Positions 54,751 through 63,333 of a stretch of 64,000 nt of DNA are shown here, piece after piece; position 1 is the stretch's first letter; each line of letters begins with the position of its first letter. The stretch is from NCBI RefSeq assembly GCF_003258365.1, contig NZ_QHKM01000001.1:868001-932000 (forward strand), read 5' to 3'. Both the position numbers and the translations under genes were made by a program. Origin of the DNA: Hymenobacter edaphi. GTDB lineage: Bacteria > Bacteroidota > Bacteroidia > Cytophagales > Hymenobacteraceae. Under the pieces are notes generated by a model. The model saw only the letters and a program-made list of their open reading frames with translations, was not told the origin of the DNA and ran no database searches.

Positions 54751-55647
54751 ATGAAGCTCCATCCCCTCGGCACCTCCGATTTGCGCGTCAGCGCCGTCAG
54801 CTTCGGCTGCATGTCACTCGGCGACGACCACGCGGCCAACGCCCGCCTGCTGCACCAAGCCCTCGACGCGGGCATCAACCTGTTCGACACCGCCGATTTG
54901 TACCAAAAAGGCGAAAACGAAGTCAGCGTCGGCAAAGCTTTCCGGGGCCGGCGCGCCGAAGTGGTGCTGGCCACCAAAGTCGGCAACCAGTGGCGGCCCG
55001 ACGGCAGCGGCTGGAACTGGAACCCCACCAAAGCCTACATCCTGCAAGCCGTGGAAGGCTCCCTTGAACGCCTGCAGACGGATTACATCGACCTCTACCA
55101 GCTGCACGGCGGCACCATCGACGACCCGATGGACGAGACTATCGAAGCTTTTGAGCTGCTGCGGCAGCAGGGCAAAATCCGCGCGTACGGCATTTCCTCC
55201 ATCCGCCCGAACGTTATCCGCGAGTACGTGCGCCGTTCCCGCATTGCCAGCGTGATGCTGCAGTACAGCCTGTTGGACCGCCGCCCCGAGGAAGCCGTCC
55301 TGGAGTTGCTGCAGGAGCACCACATCGGCGTGCTAACGCGCGGCAGCTACGCCCAGGGACTATTGCTCGGCAAACCGGCCACGCCTTACCTGAACTACGC
55401 CGCCGAAGAAGTGACCCGCGCGGCCCAAGCCGGGCAGCAGGCCGCGCAGCCGCCGCGCCCTGCTGCAGAAACGGCCGTGCAGTTCGCCCTGGCGCACCCG
55501 GCCGTTGCGTCGGCGGTACTTGGTATTCGAACCGCGGAACAATTACGGGAGGCCGTGGCCGCCGGACAGGCGCCGCTGCTGACGGATGCGGAACTGGCGC
55601 ACCTGCGCAGTGCGGTGCCGGCCAATCGGTACGAGCAGCACCGGTAA
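54751..55647 (+). CDS. Aldo/keto reductase (copy 2)
   Basis: A 298-aa enzyme. Tetrad residues are D46 and Y51 in LFDTADLYQ, K76 in LATKVGN and H119 in LYQLHGG. The start MKLHPLGTSDLRVSAVSFGC at 54751 is the normal N-terminus. C-terminal residues LGIRTAEQLREAV fit NADPH binding. The substrate is not known. Confidence 0.92.
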   Translation: MKLHPLGTSDLRVSAVSFGCMSLGDDHAANARLLHQALDAGINLFDTADLYQKGENEVSVGKAFRGRRAEVVLATKVGNQWRPDGSGWNWNPTKAYILQAVEGSLERLQTDYIDLYQLHGGTIDDPMDETIEAFELLRQQGKIRAYGISSIRPNVIREYVRRSRIASVMLQYSLLDRRPEEAVLELLQEHHIGVLTRGSYAQGLLLGKPATPYLNYAAEEVTRAAQAGQQAAQPPRPAAETAVQFALAHPAVASAVLGIRTAEQLREAVAAGQAPLLTDAELAHLRSAVPANRYEQHR

Positions 55648-55659
55648 CGACCGTGGTCG

Positions 55660-55730
55660 GCTGCAACTGGCGCGAGTCCGCAACTGGCTGCAACTGGCGC
55701 GAGTCGCAACTGGCGCAACTGGCGCGAGTC
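55660..55730. repeat. Short tandem repeats GCAACTGGCGCGAGTC
   Basis: Several copies of a CAACTGGCGCGAGTC-like unit occur in a row, some shortened. The unit also forms the edge of the larger inverted repeat that follows. Confidence 0.75.
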
Positions 55731-55907
55731 TTAAGCGCAGCGCGACTCGTGCCCACGGATGAACGCGAGTCTCCGACTCGCGGCCGCCACCGGCGGCCAG
55801 GCGGAACCGTGCCGCCTGGCTTTGCAGATGGTTGTTCTGCTACGGGAGTCTGGAGACTCCCACCCATTCGTGGGCACGAGTCACGCTGCGCTTAAGACTC
55901 GCGCCAG
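55719..55907. repeat. 56-bp imperfect terminal inverted repeat element
   Basis: Left arm 55719-55774 (CTGGCGCGAGTCTTAAGCGC and onward) is a near reverse complement of 55852-55907. The 77-base centre has its own hairpin. It resembles a small non-autonomous element (MITE-like). No coding sequence is present. Confidence 0.75.
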
Positions 55908-55940
55908 GGTAGGCCAGGGTAGCAGCACCGGTAGCCGCCG

Positions 55941-57323
55941 CTACTTGCCGATGCAGAAGCGGGTGAAGATGCTGCCCAACAGGTCATCGGAGCTGATGTC
56001 GCCGGTGATTTCACCGAGGGCGCGCAGGGCGCGGCGCAGGTCGGAGGCTACCAGCTCAGTGCCCAGGCCGTGCTGCAGGCCGTGCTGCACGGCCGTCAGG
56101 GCTTCGGCGGCTACTTCCAGGCTGCGGGCGTGGCGCAGATTGGTGACGATAGTGGCCGCGCCGGCGTCGAGGCCTTCCCGGCGCACGGTGGCCAGCAGGC
56201 GCTGACGCAGCTCCTCCAGGCCGGCGTGGCTGGCGGCGGAGAGTAGCTGCATTTCCGGGTAAGCGGCCTGCAGTTCGGCCACCGCGGCGGCGGACGCTTC
56301 GTCCAGCTTGTTGCCCACGAGCAGCAGCACGGTGCCGGCGGGTAGGGGCAGCGCAGCCACGTCGGCGGCCACCTCGGCGGGCGTGGCGGTGACCAGGTCC
56401 AGCAGGTAGAGCACCACGGCGGCCTGCTGCACGCGCTGCCGGGTGCGCTCCACCCCGATGGCCTCAACCACGTCGGTGGTGTCGCGCAGGCCAGCCGTGT
56501 CGACGAAGCGAAACTTGATGCCCTCCAGGCTGACTTCGTCCTCGATAAAGTCGCGGGTGGTGCCCGGAATGGCTGAGACGATGGCGCGCTCCTCGTTGAG
56601 CAGGGCGTTGAGCAGGGTGCTCTTGCCCGCGTTGGGCCGGCCAGCAATGACGGTGGTGACGCCGTTTTTGATGACGTTGCCCAGCTCGAAGGAGCGCAGC
56701 AGCCGCTGCACCAGGGTTTTGACCTCCGTCAGCAGCCGCAGCAGGCCGGTGCGGTCGGCAAACTCCACGTCTTCCTCGCCGAAGTCCAGCTCCAGCTCCA
56801 GCAGGGCGGCGAAGTCGATGAGGCGCTGGCGCAGATCGGCTAGCTCGCGCGAGAAGCCGCCGCGCATCTGGTTCAGGGCCACGCGGTGCTGCAGGGCCGA
56901 GTCGGCGGCAATCAAATCGGCCACGGCCTCGGCCTGGGCCAGGTCGAAGGCGCCGTGCAGGAAGGCCCGCTTGGTAAACTCGCCCGGCTCGGCCAGTCGC
57001 GCCCCGCGCCGCACCAGCAAGGCCAGCAGTTCCCGCACGATGTAGTCGGAGCCGTGGGTACTGATTTCGACCACGTCCTCGCGGGTGTAGGAATGCGGCC
57101 CGCGGAACAGGCTGACGACCACCTCATCCAGGATACTTTCCCCGTCGCGGAGGGTGCCGTAGTGCAGGCTGTGGCCGGGCTGCGTGGTCAGGTCCTTGCC
57201 GCGGAATACCTCGTTGGTCAGCCCAATGGCCGCCGGCCCCGACAGGCGCACGACGGCAATGGCCCCGGCGCCGGGCGGAGTGGAAAGGGCAACGATGGTA
57301 TCGGAAAGGGCGAGGGGCAGCAT
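55941..57323 (-). CDS. mnmE: tRNA modification GTPase MnmE
   Basis: A 460-aa enzyme. The N-terminal folate-binding domain (DTIVALSTPPGAGAIAVVRL), the GTPase with GRPNAGKST (228-236), DTAG (275-278) and NKLD, and the C-terminal FCIGK are complete. With MnmG it modifies uridine 34 of some tRNAs. It lies next to the repeat element. Downstream of the DtxR gene on the same strand, 100 bases apart. Confidence 0.97.
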   Translation of the reverse strand: MLPLALSDTIVALSTPPGAGAIAVVRLSGPAAIGLTNEVFRGKDLTTQPGHSLHYGTLRDGESILDEVVVSLFRGPHSYTREDVVEISTHGSDYIVRELLALLVRRGARLAEPGEFTKRAFLHGAFDLAQAEAVADLIAADSALQHRVALNQMRGGFSRELADLRQRLIDFAALLELELDFGEEDVEFADRTGLLRLLTEVKTLVQRLLRSFELGNVIKNGVTTVIAGRPNAGKSTLLNALLNEERAIVSAIPGTTRDFIEDEVSLEGIKFRFVDTAGLRDTTDVVEAIGVERTRQRVQQAAVVLYLLDLVTATPAEVAADVAALPLPAGTVLLLVGNKLDEASAAAVAELQAAYPEMQLLSAASHAGLEELRQRLLATVRREGLDAGAATIVTNLRHARSLEVAAEALTAVQHGLQHGLGTELVASDLRRALRALGEITGDISSDDLLGSIFTRFCIGK

Positions 57324-57421
57324 GTGGTGAGGTGGTGAGATGGTGAACTGGTGAGTTGCTGTTCAGGAGGCGCGGTGCTGCGCAGAGGGCGCAGCCAGAC
57401 CTACACTCACCCGTTCACCCA

Positions 57422-58081
57422 TCAGGAGGTGACAAACAGATTGCGGCTGACTTCCGCGGATACCTGGGTTTTTGGCGCGTTATTGATGCTTATTTCTAGT
57501 GAGTTGTCGAATAAGATCTTGTCCAGGACTTTAATGTCGCAACCCAGCACGATGCCCACCTTGTTGAGATACTGCAGGAAGGGCTGGGAAGTGTTCTTGA
57601 CGGCCACCAGCAGCCCCTGCTGCCCCGGCTTCAGCTCCGACAGCAGCCGGTGCTGGGGGCGCAGCATGGCCCCGTCCTCGCGCGGAATCGGGTCCCCGTG
57701 CGGGTCGACCTCGGGGAAGCCCAGAAACTCGTCGAGGCGGCGCACCAGCAGCGGGGAGCTGATGTGCTCCATTTCCTCGGCCACCTCGTGCACTTCGTCC
57801 CAGGCGAAGCCCAGCTTCTGCACCAGAAACACCTCCCACAGGCGGTGCTTACGAATGGTGAGCAGGGCCACTCGCCGGCCTTCCGCGGTGAGCAGCACGC
57901 CGCGGTAGCGCTGGTAGCTCAGCAAACCTTTTTCGCCGAGGCGGCGCAGCATATCCGTCACCGAGGCGGGCCGGGTCTGCAGTGCCTCGGCAATGCTGTT
58001 GGTGCTGACTTCGGCGCCGGGCTCCGCTTCGGAAAGCTTGTAGATGGCCTTCAGGTAGTTTTCCTCGGTGTGACTGGGCAA
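57422..58081 (-). CDS. DtxR/MntR-type metal-dependent regulator
   Basis: A 219-aa transcription factor. The N-terminal winged helix (HTEENYLKAIYKLSE, TRPASVTDMLRRLGEKGLL) is followed by a dimerisation and metal-binding region with H and E residues (HRLWEVFLVQKLGF, WDEVHEVAEEMEHI) and a C-terminal FeoA/SH3-like domain (about 145-219). The class responds to Fe2+ or Mn2+. Its targets cannot be told from this window. Confidence 0.93.
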   Translation of the reverse strand: MPSHTEENYLKAIYKLSEAEPGAEVSTNSIAEALQTRPASVTDMLRRLGEKGLLSYQRYRGVLLTAEGRRVALLTIRKHRLWEVFLVQKLGFAWDEVHEVAEEMEHISSPLLVRRLDEFLGFPEVDPHGDPIPREDGAMLRPQHRLLSELKPGQQGLLVAVKNTSQPFLQYLNKVGIVLGCDIKVLDKILFDNSLEISINNAPKTQVSAEVSRNLFVTS

Positions 58082-58082
58082 G

Positions 58083-58233
58083 GGAATTCTGAATTAGGAA
58101 TTATGAATTCTGAACTGGCTCAGAAGTCACGGGGCAAAGGTCCCAAAAAAAAGTGAGGCCAACGCACCGCGCCGGCCTCACCTTCTGAAGTCGCTGAACA
58201 AGCAGAAGGACTAACTCATAATTCAGAATTGAC
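58083..58233. repeat. AT-rich inverted copies between DtxR and fabH genes
   Basis: A unit with AATTCTGAATTAGGAATTAT at 58084-58115 recurs inverted around 58212-58233. These are short dispersed repeats seen near gene ends in the phylum. Confidence 0.45.
58153..58181 (-). terminator. Terminator of fabH
   Basis: GTGAGGCC (58153-58160) pairs exactly with GGCCTCAC (58174-58181), 58 bases past the stop on the minus strand. Confidence 0.65.
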
Positions 58234-58238
58234 CAAGT

Positions 58239-59249
58239 CTACCACTTGATCAGCGCCGAGGCCCAGGTGAAGCCCGAACCGAAGGCGGCCAGGCAGATCA
58301 GGTCGCCGGGCTTCACGCGGCCTTCCTGCACGGCCTCGCTCAGGGCCAGGGGCACCGAGGCGGCGGTGGTGTTGCCGTACTTCTGGATGTTGCTGAACAC
58401 CTTGTCGGCGCCCAGGCCCATCTTCTGGCCCACGTACTGGGTGATGCGCAGGTTGGCCTGGTGCGGAATAAGCAGGTCGATGTCGCTGGCCTGGTAGCCG
58501 TTGGCCTGCAGGGCCTCGTTGATGACCTCCGGGAAGCGCGTGACGGCGTGCTTGAACACCTGCTGCCCGTTCATGTACGGGTACATGGCTTCTGGATCAT
58601 CGAGCACCACTTGCACCCGGTTTTCGCGGTTGGAGCCCGGCTCTTTGGTAATCAGCTCCTCGGCATGCTCGCCCTGGGCGTGCAGGTGGGTGCTCAGGAT
58701 GCCGTGGCCCTCGCGGGTGCTGCGGCGCAGCACGGCCGCCCCGGCGCCATCCCCAAAAATAACCGACACGGCCCGGCCGCGGGTGGTTTTGTCGAGGCCG
58801 GAGGAGTGGATTTCGGAGCCCACGACCAGCGCCGTTTCGTACATGCCGGTCTTGATGAACTGGTCGGCCAGCGAGAGGGCGTAGATGAAGCCCGAGCACT
58901 GGTTGCGCACGTCGAAGGCCGGGATGGGGGCCTTGATGCCCAGCTCGCGCTGCAGCAGCACGCCCGAGCCGGGGAAGAGGTAGTCGGGTGAGAGCGTGGC
59001 GAAGACGATGAGCTGCACGTCGTCGGGCTGCAGGCCGGCCTGCTCCAGGGCCATGCGGGCGGCGCGGGCGCCCATGTTGGCGGTGGTGTCTTCGCCTTCG
59101 TTGAACCAGCGGCGCTGCTGGATGCCGGTGCGCTCCTGAATCCACGCGTCGGTAGTTTCCATGATGCCTTCGAGGTCGGCGTTGGTGACCACGCGGGAAG
59201 GGACGTAGTGGCCCATGCCGGCTATTTCGGCGTTATACAACTGGGACAT
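58239..59249 (-). CDS. fabH: Beta-ketoacyl-ACP synthase III
   Basis: A 336-aa enzyme. The triad is C118 in NQCSGFIYAL, H263 in IPHQANLRI and N293 in YGNTTAAS. It starts fatty acid synthesis by joining acetyl-CoA with malonyl-ACP. The start at 59249 is set by MSQLYNAEIAGMGHYVPSRV. A perfect -7 element is at 59304-59311. The two copies common in Bacteroidota cannot be judged here. Confidence 0.95.
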   Translation of the reverse strand: MSQLYNAEIAGMGHYVPSRVVTNADLEGIMETTDAWIQERTGIQQRRWFNEGEDTTANMGARAARMALEQAGLQPDDVQLIVFATLSPDYLFPGSGVLLQRELGIKAPIPAFDVRNQCSGFIYALSLADQFIKTGMYETALVVGSEIHSSGLDKTTRGRAVSVIFGDGAGAAVLRRSTREGHGILSTHLHAQGEHAEELITKEPGSNRENRVQVVLDDPEAMYPYMNGQQVFKHAVTRFPEVINEALQANGYQASDIDLLIPHQANLRITQYVGQKMGLGADKVFSNIQKYGNTTAASVPLALSEAVQEGRVKPGDLICLAAFGSGFTWASALIKW

Positions 59250-59303
59250 GATGATGGGGTGAGGGGGAAGAAGCGGAGCGGTGAAAAGCGGGGAAAAAGG
59301 CGC

Positions 59304-59311
59304 CAAAGATA
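59304..59311 (-). promoter_or_regulatory. -7 element for fabH
   Basis: On the minus strand this reads TATCTTTG, an exact match to TAnnTTTG, 55 bases before the ATG. Confidence 0.45.
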
Positions 59312-59338
59312 ACAATAGCACCGGGCTTAGAACGACGG

Positions 59339-60526
59339 CTAGGGCGGGGCAGTTGCCGCGCCGGTGGAGGCCGCTAGGGCTTGCCGCACCGCCGTCAGCA
59401 GCCGGGGCGCCTCGGAGTCCCAGCGGGCGGCGGCCACCGGGCCCTGGGGGTAGAAGTGGGCGCTCCGGAGCTGAGCCATCAGCGCAGCTGGTTGGGGCAG
59501 CGGCTGGCGAAAGTCAACTACCAGACCCGCCGCGTAGTGCTGCACCTCGGCAGCCCAGAGCGGGTTCGGCGGAATGAGCACCGGCAGGCCCGCGGCCAGG
59601 TACTCGTAGAGCTTGGTGGGCAGGCAGCGCCAGGAGCTGGGATGCTCCCGGTAGGGCAGCAGGCCGAGGTGGTGCCGCCCGATTTCGGCTACGATGGCGG
59701 CGTGCGGCACCGGCTCGGCCCCGCCGCGCAGGTGCAGCCAGTCGGCGTGCGCGGCGGCCAGCTGCTGCAGCCGCGCCAGCTCGGCCGGCTGCTGGCAGTA
59801 GCCGATGATGGTCAGCGTAAGCTGCGGCCAGGCCGTGCGCAGTTGCTCGGCAAACGCTATGGCGTCGAACACCCCGGTCAGGGCGGAAATGGTGCCGGAG
59901 AACAGCAGGCGCAGGGGCTGGCCCGCCTGGGGCATGGCCGGTGGAGCCGGCGAGGTAGCGGCGCCCGGCGGCGGAGCGTATTTGTTTTCGAGCACAACGG
60001 TACGGCGCGGGGGCAGCCAGGGCAGCTCGTCGGCGTAGCTGCGCTCGGCCAGCAGCACGGCCGCGGCGCGCCGGGCCGCCTGCCGCTCCATCCACGTCAC
60101 GCCGGCCGCCAGCACCCGGCGCAGCAGGCCCCGGTATACCTGCTGGGTGCGAATATTCAGCGCGTAGTTCTCGCGCACGTCGTAGAGGAAGGGCTTGCCG
60201 GTGAAGCGGTGCCAGAGCAACGTCAGCGGCAGCAGCTCGGGGGCGTGAGCTACGACTAGTGCCGGTTTCTCTCGATAAAGCAGCTGCCAGAAGCGCCACT
60301 GGGCCCGCAACCGCGCTAGGCTCAGGCGGGTGCCGCCGAACAGCGGGAACTGTTCGATGCCGATGGAGGCTGGAGGCCGCTGACTGGCGCGCCCCGCTAC
60401 GATGACGCCGTAGCCCCCCCCGGCCAGGGTGCGCCCAAACTTCTCGTACATGCGCGTATCGTCCGTGGGCTTCAGCACGGAAGCCAGCAGGATGAGCGGC
60501 GCAACGGGGCGGGAGGGTGGTAGCAC
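59339..60526 (-). CDS. Glycosyltransferase, GT4-like
   Basis: A 395-aa protein of GT-B fold. The start at 60526 is a GTG giving MLPPSRPVAPLILLASVLKP; the longer frame to 60610 runs over the dapD start and is unlikely. The N-terminal domain has LLYDVRENYALN-type features (FLYDVRENYA), the C-terminal domain has LFSGTISALTGVFDAI, GLLPYREHPSSW and TKLYEYLAAGLPVLIP. The retaining GT4 E is present (KLYEYLAAG). The sugar is unknown. It is divergent from dapD across about 73 bases. Confidence 0.85.
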   Translation of the reverse strand: MLPPSRPVAPLILLASVLKPTDDTRMYEKFGRTLAGGGYGVIVAGRASQRPPASIGIEQFPLFGGTRLSLARLRAQWRFWQLLYREKPALVVAHAPELLPLTLLWHRFTGKPFLYDVRENYALNIRTQQVYRGLLRRVLAAGVTWMERQAARRAAAVLLAERSYADELPWLPPRRTVVLENKYAPPPGAATSPAPPAMPQAGQPLRLLFSGTISALTGVFDAIAFAEQLRTAWPQLTLTIIGYCQQPAELARLQQLAAAHADWLHLRGGAEPVPHAAIVAEIGRHHLGLLPYREHPSSWRCLPTKLYEYLAAGLPVLIPPNPLWAAEVQHYAAGLVVDFRQPLPQPAALMAQLRSAHFYPQGPVAAARWDSEAPRLLTAVRQALAASTGAATAPP

Positions 60527-60540
60527 AAGGCCAAACCTAC

Positions 60541-60548
60541 TACTTTCG
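60541..60548 (+). promoter_or_regulatory. -7-like element for dapD
   Basis: TACTTTCG differs from TAnnTTTG by one base and lies 51 bases before the dapD ATG. Confidence 0.35.
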
Positions 60549-60599
60549 CGCCTCCGCCGGCCCCCGGCCCCCGTACAACCGTTTCCGACATCTGACTTT

Positions 60600-61424
60600 A
60601 TGACCGACATTCAGCCCCTCATCGAAGCCGCCTGGGCCGACCGCAGCAAGCTGCAGGACGCCGCCACCCAGGACGCCATCCGCCACGTCATCGACCAGCT
60701 TGACCGCGGCCAGCTGCGCGTGGCCGAGCCCAGCGCCGGCGAAGACGGCAGCTGGCAGGTCAACGACTGGGTGAAAAAAGCCGTCATCCTTTACTTCCCG
60801 CTGCAGCAAATGAAAACCGAGGAAGTGGGCATTTTCGAGTTTCACGACAAGATGCAGCTCAAGACCGACTACGCGCGGCAGCAGGTGCGCGTGGTGCCGC
60901 CGGCCGTGGCCCGCTACGGTGCCTACCTGGCGCCCGGTGTCATCATGATGCCCTCGTACGTGAACATCGGCGCCTACGTGGGCGAGGGCACGATGGTGGA
61001 CACCTGGGCCACGGTGGGCTCCTGCGCGCAAGTAGGCAAGCACGTGCACCTCTCGGGCGGCGTGGGCCTGGGCGGCGTGCTGGAGCCGGTGCAGGCCTCG
61101 CCGGTGATTGTGGAAGACGGCGCCTTCATCGGTTCGCGCTGCATCCTGGTCGAAGGCTGCCACATCGGCAAGGAGGCCGTAATCGGGGCGGGCGTTACCA
61201 TCACCGGCAGCACTCGCATCATCGACGTGAGCACGCCCGAAGGCCAGGAGTACCGCGGCTACGTGCCGCCCCGCTCCGTGGTCATTCCCGGCTCCTTGCC
61301 CAAGCAGTTTCCGGCCGGCGAGTTCCAGGTGCCCTGCGCCCTCATCATTGGGCAGCGCAAGCCCAGCACGGATTTGAAAACCTCGCTCAACGACGCGCTG
61401 CGCGAGCATAACGTGGCCGTGTAG
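60600..61424 (+). CDS. dapD: Tetrahydrodipicolinate N-succinyltransferase
   Basis: A 274-aa enzyme starting MTDIQPLIEAAWADRSKLQD. The C-terminal half is a left-handed beta-helix with hexapeptide repeats (VNIGAYVGEGTMVDTWATVG, GGVGLGGVLEPVQASPVIVE). It makes N-succinyl-2-amino-6-ketopimelate in the succinylase route to meso-diaminopimelate and lysine. The start is set by the family; upstream residues belong to the divergent gene. Confidence 0.96.
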   Translation: MTDIQPLIEAAWADRSKLQDAATQDAIRHVIDQLDRGQLRVAEPSAGEDGSWQVNDWVKKAVILYFPLQQMKTEEVGIFEFHDKMQLKTDYARQQVRVVPPAVARYGAYLAPGVIMMPSYVNIGAYVGEGTMVDTWATVGSCAQVGKHVHLSGGVGLGGVLEPVQASPVIVEDGAFIGSRCILVEGCHIGKEAVIGAGVTITGSTRIIDVSTPEGQEYRGYVPPRSVVIPGSLPKQFPAGEFQVPCALIIGQRKPSTDLKTSLNDALREHNVAV

Positions 61425-61443
61425 CCCTGGCGCTTGCCCCCAC

Positions 61444-61476
61444 AAAAAAGCCCGGCTGCTGCAGCCGGGCTTTTTT
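61444..61476. terminator. Terminator between convergent dapD and peptidase genes
   Basis: AAAAAAGCCCGGCTGC and GCAGCCGGGCTTTTTT pair with one base between, giving a bidirectional terminator. Confidence 0.9.
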
Positions 61477-61481
61477 CATGC

Positions 61482-62420
61482 TTACAGCTTGAGGTGCCGG
61501 TCCAGCTCGGCCTTCCACACCGTCACGAAAGGCGCGTCCTCGTCCACGCGGTAGGCGCAGCGCATCACGTTGGTGTTCGAGTCGATGGCCAGGTTGCCGG
61601 CCGGGTCCAGGGCGATGATGCCCCGGTCGCCCTGCAGCTTGTCGGCGTACATCTCGATGGCGGCGCGGGTGGCCTTGGTGATGGAGAGCTTGCGGTACTT
61701 GCGCAGGGCGTATACCTCGTGCGCCAGCGAGGCCAGCATGATGATTTCCCCGTCGCCGGTGCAGGAGGCGGCGCACACCTCGTTGTTGGCCAGTGCGCCG
61801 CCCCCGAAGATGCAGCTGTCGCCCACGCGGCCGCGCAGCTTGCCTTCGATGCCGCCGGTGCTGGTGGCCGCGGCTACGTTGCCGTGCTGGTCGAGGGCCA
61901 CCGCGCCCACGGTGTCGTGCTTGTTGGCGTGTTCGGCCCGGGCTTCCTGAATGATATCCAGCCACTCCTGGCGCTGCTCCTCGGTTTTGAAGTAGCTCGG
62001 GTCCTGCAGGGTGAGGCCCTGAGCCAGGGCAAACTCCTGGGCGCCCTCGGCCGTGAGGAAGGTGTGTTTGCATTTCTCCATCACCAGCCGGGCCAGCCGA
62101 ACGGGGTTTTTCACCAGCTTGAGCCCGCTCACGGCGCCGCCGCGCAGCGTAAGGCCATCGATGATGGAAGCTTCGGTTTCCACTTCGCCATTGAGGTTGA
62201 ACATGGCCCCCCGGCCGGCGTTGAACAACTCGTTGTCTTCCAGGCTCATCACCGCAGCTTCCACCGCATCGAGGGCTGTGCCGCCGCGTTGCAGGATTTC
62301 CCAGCCGGCCGTCAGGGCATTGTGCAGACCCTTTTTGAGCTGTTCTTCCTTCTCGGGCGGAATGGTGCCCGGGTCGGTGTTGACGGCCCCGCCGTGGATG
62401 ATGATGACGTACTTGCCCAT
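61482..62420 (-). CDS. Isoaspartyl peptidase / L-asparaginase (Ntn hydrolase)
   Basis: A 312-aa protein. The N-terminus is GKYVIIIHGGAVNTDPG, the autocatalytic site and nucleophile is T170 in HDTVGAVALD, and GDSCIFGGGALAN carries the substrate region. The family cuts beta-aspartyl dipeptides and asparagine after self-cleavage. No signal peptide is present, so it is cytoplasmic. The start at 62420 is the family start. Confidence 0.93.
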   Translation of the reverse strand: MGKYVIIIHGGAVNTDPGTIPPEKEEQLKKGLHNALTAGWEILQRGGTALDAVEAAVMSLEDNELFNAGRGAMFNLNGEVETEASIIDGLTLRGGAVSGLKLVKNPVRLARLVMEKCKHTFLTAEGAQEFALAQGLTLQDPSYFKTEEQRQEWLDIIQEARAEHANKHDTVGAVALDQHGNVAAATSTGGIEGKLRGRVGDSCIFGGGALANNEVCAASCTGDGEIIMLASLAHEVYALRKYRKLSITKATRAAIEMYADKLQGDRGIIALDPAGNLAIDSNTNVMRCAYRVDEDAPFVTVWKAELDRHLKL

Positions 62421-62550
62421 AACTCGGTGCTGATTGGGAAGGAGGAAGGTGCGGCTAACGAGCAATGCGGCGTGCCGTTGGTACGGCCGGCCCGGCGGAT
62501 GGTTGGCGCCCGGGCAGGGCGGATGACTGACCGCCGCCACCTGGGCAACA

Positions 62551-62578
62551 AAAAAGCCCGGCTTCGGCCGGGCTTTTT
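62551..62578 (-). terminator. Terminator of msrA
   Basis: AAAAAGCCCGGC pairs with GCCGGGCTTTTT around a TTCG tetraloop, a very stable hairpin, 23 bases past the stop on the minus strand. Confidence 0.88.
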
Positions 62579-62601
62579 GCAGTTGCGGGCAGTGCAGTGG
62601 G

Positions 62602-63141
62602 CTACTGCACGGACGTTTTGAGCTTCTCCCCGAACAAGGCCTTCACCTTGTCCACCTTGGGCTTGGCCACAAACTGGCAGTAGGGCTGCGAGCTGTTCAG
62701 GTTGTAGTAGTTCTGGTGGTAGGCCTCAGCTTTGTAGAACGGGCCGGCGGGCAGAATTTCCGTCACCACCGGCTGCTCAAAGGCGTGGGCTTCGTTGAGC
62801 TTCTGCTTGTAGCCTTCGGCCAGGCGCTTCTGCTCGTCGTTGTGGTAGTAGATGCCCGAGCGGTACTGGGTGCCCACGTCGTTGCCCTGGCGGTTCAGGG
62901 TCGTCGGGTCGTGGGTTTTCCAGAAGATTTCGAGCAGCTCCTCGAAACTGATGATCTGCGGATCGAAGGTGAGCTGAATCACCTCGTTGTGGCCCGTGAG
63001 GCCCGAGCAGACTTCCTTGTAGGTGGGGTTGGCAATGCGGCCACCGGTGTAGCCCGATTCAACTTTCTCGACGCCATTCAGATTCTGAAATACGGCTTCG
63101 ACGCACCAGAAGCAGCCGGCCCCGAAGGTTGCTAATTCCAT
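62602..63141 (-). CDS. msrA: Peptide methionine sulfoxide reductase A
   Basis: A 179-aa enzyme. GAGCFWCVEAVF near residues 8-19 holds the catalytic Cys (C10), with a nearby C13. ESGYTGG and NPTYKEVCSGLTGHNE follow, with a third Cys in the latter. It reduces methionine-S-sulfoxide in proteins and free form. The start at 63141 is chosen because it begins MELATFGAGCFW. Confidence 0.95.
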   Translation of the reverse strand: MELATFGAGCFWCVEAVFQNLNGVEKVESGYTGGRIANPTYKEVCSGLTGHNEVIQLTFDPQIISFEELLEIFWKTHDPTTLNRQGNDVGTQYRSGIYYHNDEQKRLAEGYKQKLNEAHAFEQPVVTEILPAGPFYKAEAYHQNYYNLNSSQPYCQFVAKPKVDKVKALFGEKLKTSVQ

Positions 63142-63260
63142 GAAGGGAGGGAAATAAGGTGTGGAATGATGGTTAAGCGTAATTCCGCCGGGAAGGTTGC
63201 AGCAGCGGCTGCGAAGCCCCCCGCCGGCGTGCTCACCGCTGCCCCCGACCATACAAATAC

Positions 63261-63293
63261 CAGGCCCCGACACCACAGGGGCGTCGGGGCCTG
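63261..63293 (-). terminator. Terminator of the hydroxyacyl-CoA dehydrogenase gene
   Basis: CAGGCCCCGAC (63261-63271) pairs exactly with GTCGGGGCCTG (63283-63293). Confidence 0.8.
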
Positions 63294-63333
63294 ACAGACC
63301 CGCCAGAATGGCGGTAAGCAGCAGCGGATCAGC

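Noticed and set aside
55660..55730. CRISPR-like array
   Set aside because: The units are directly joined and irregular, without constant-length unique spacers, and no cas genes are near.
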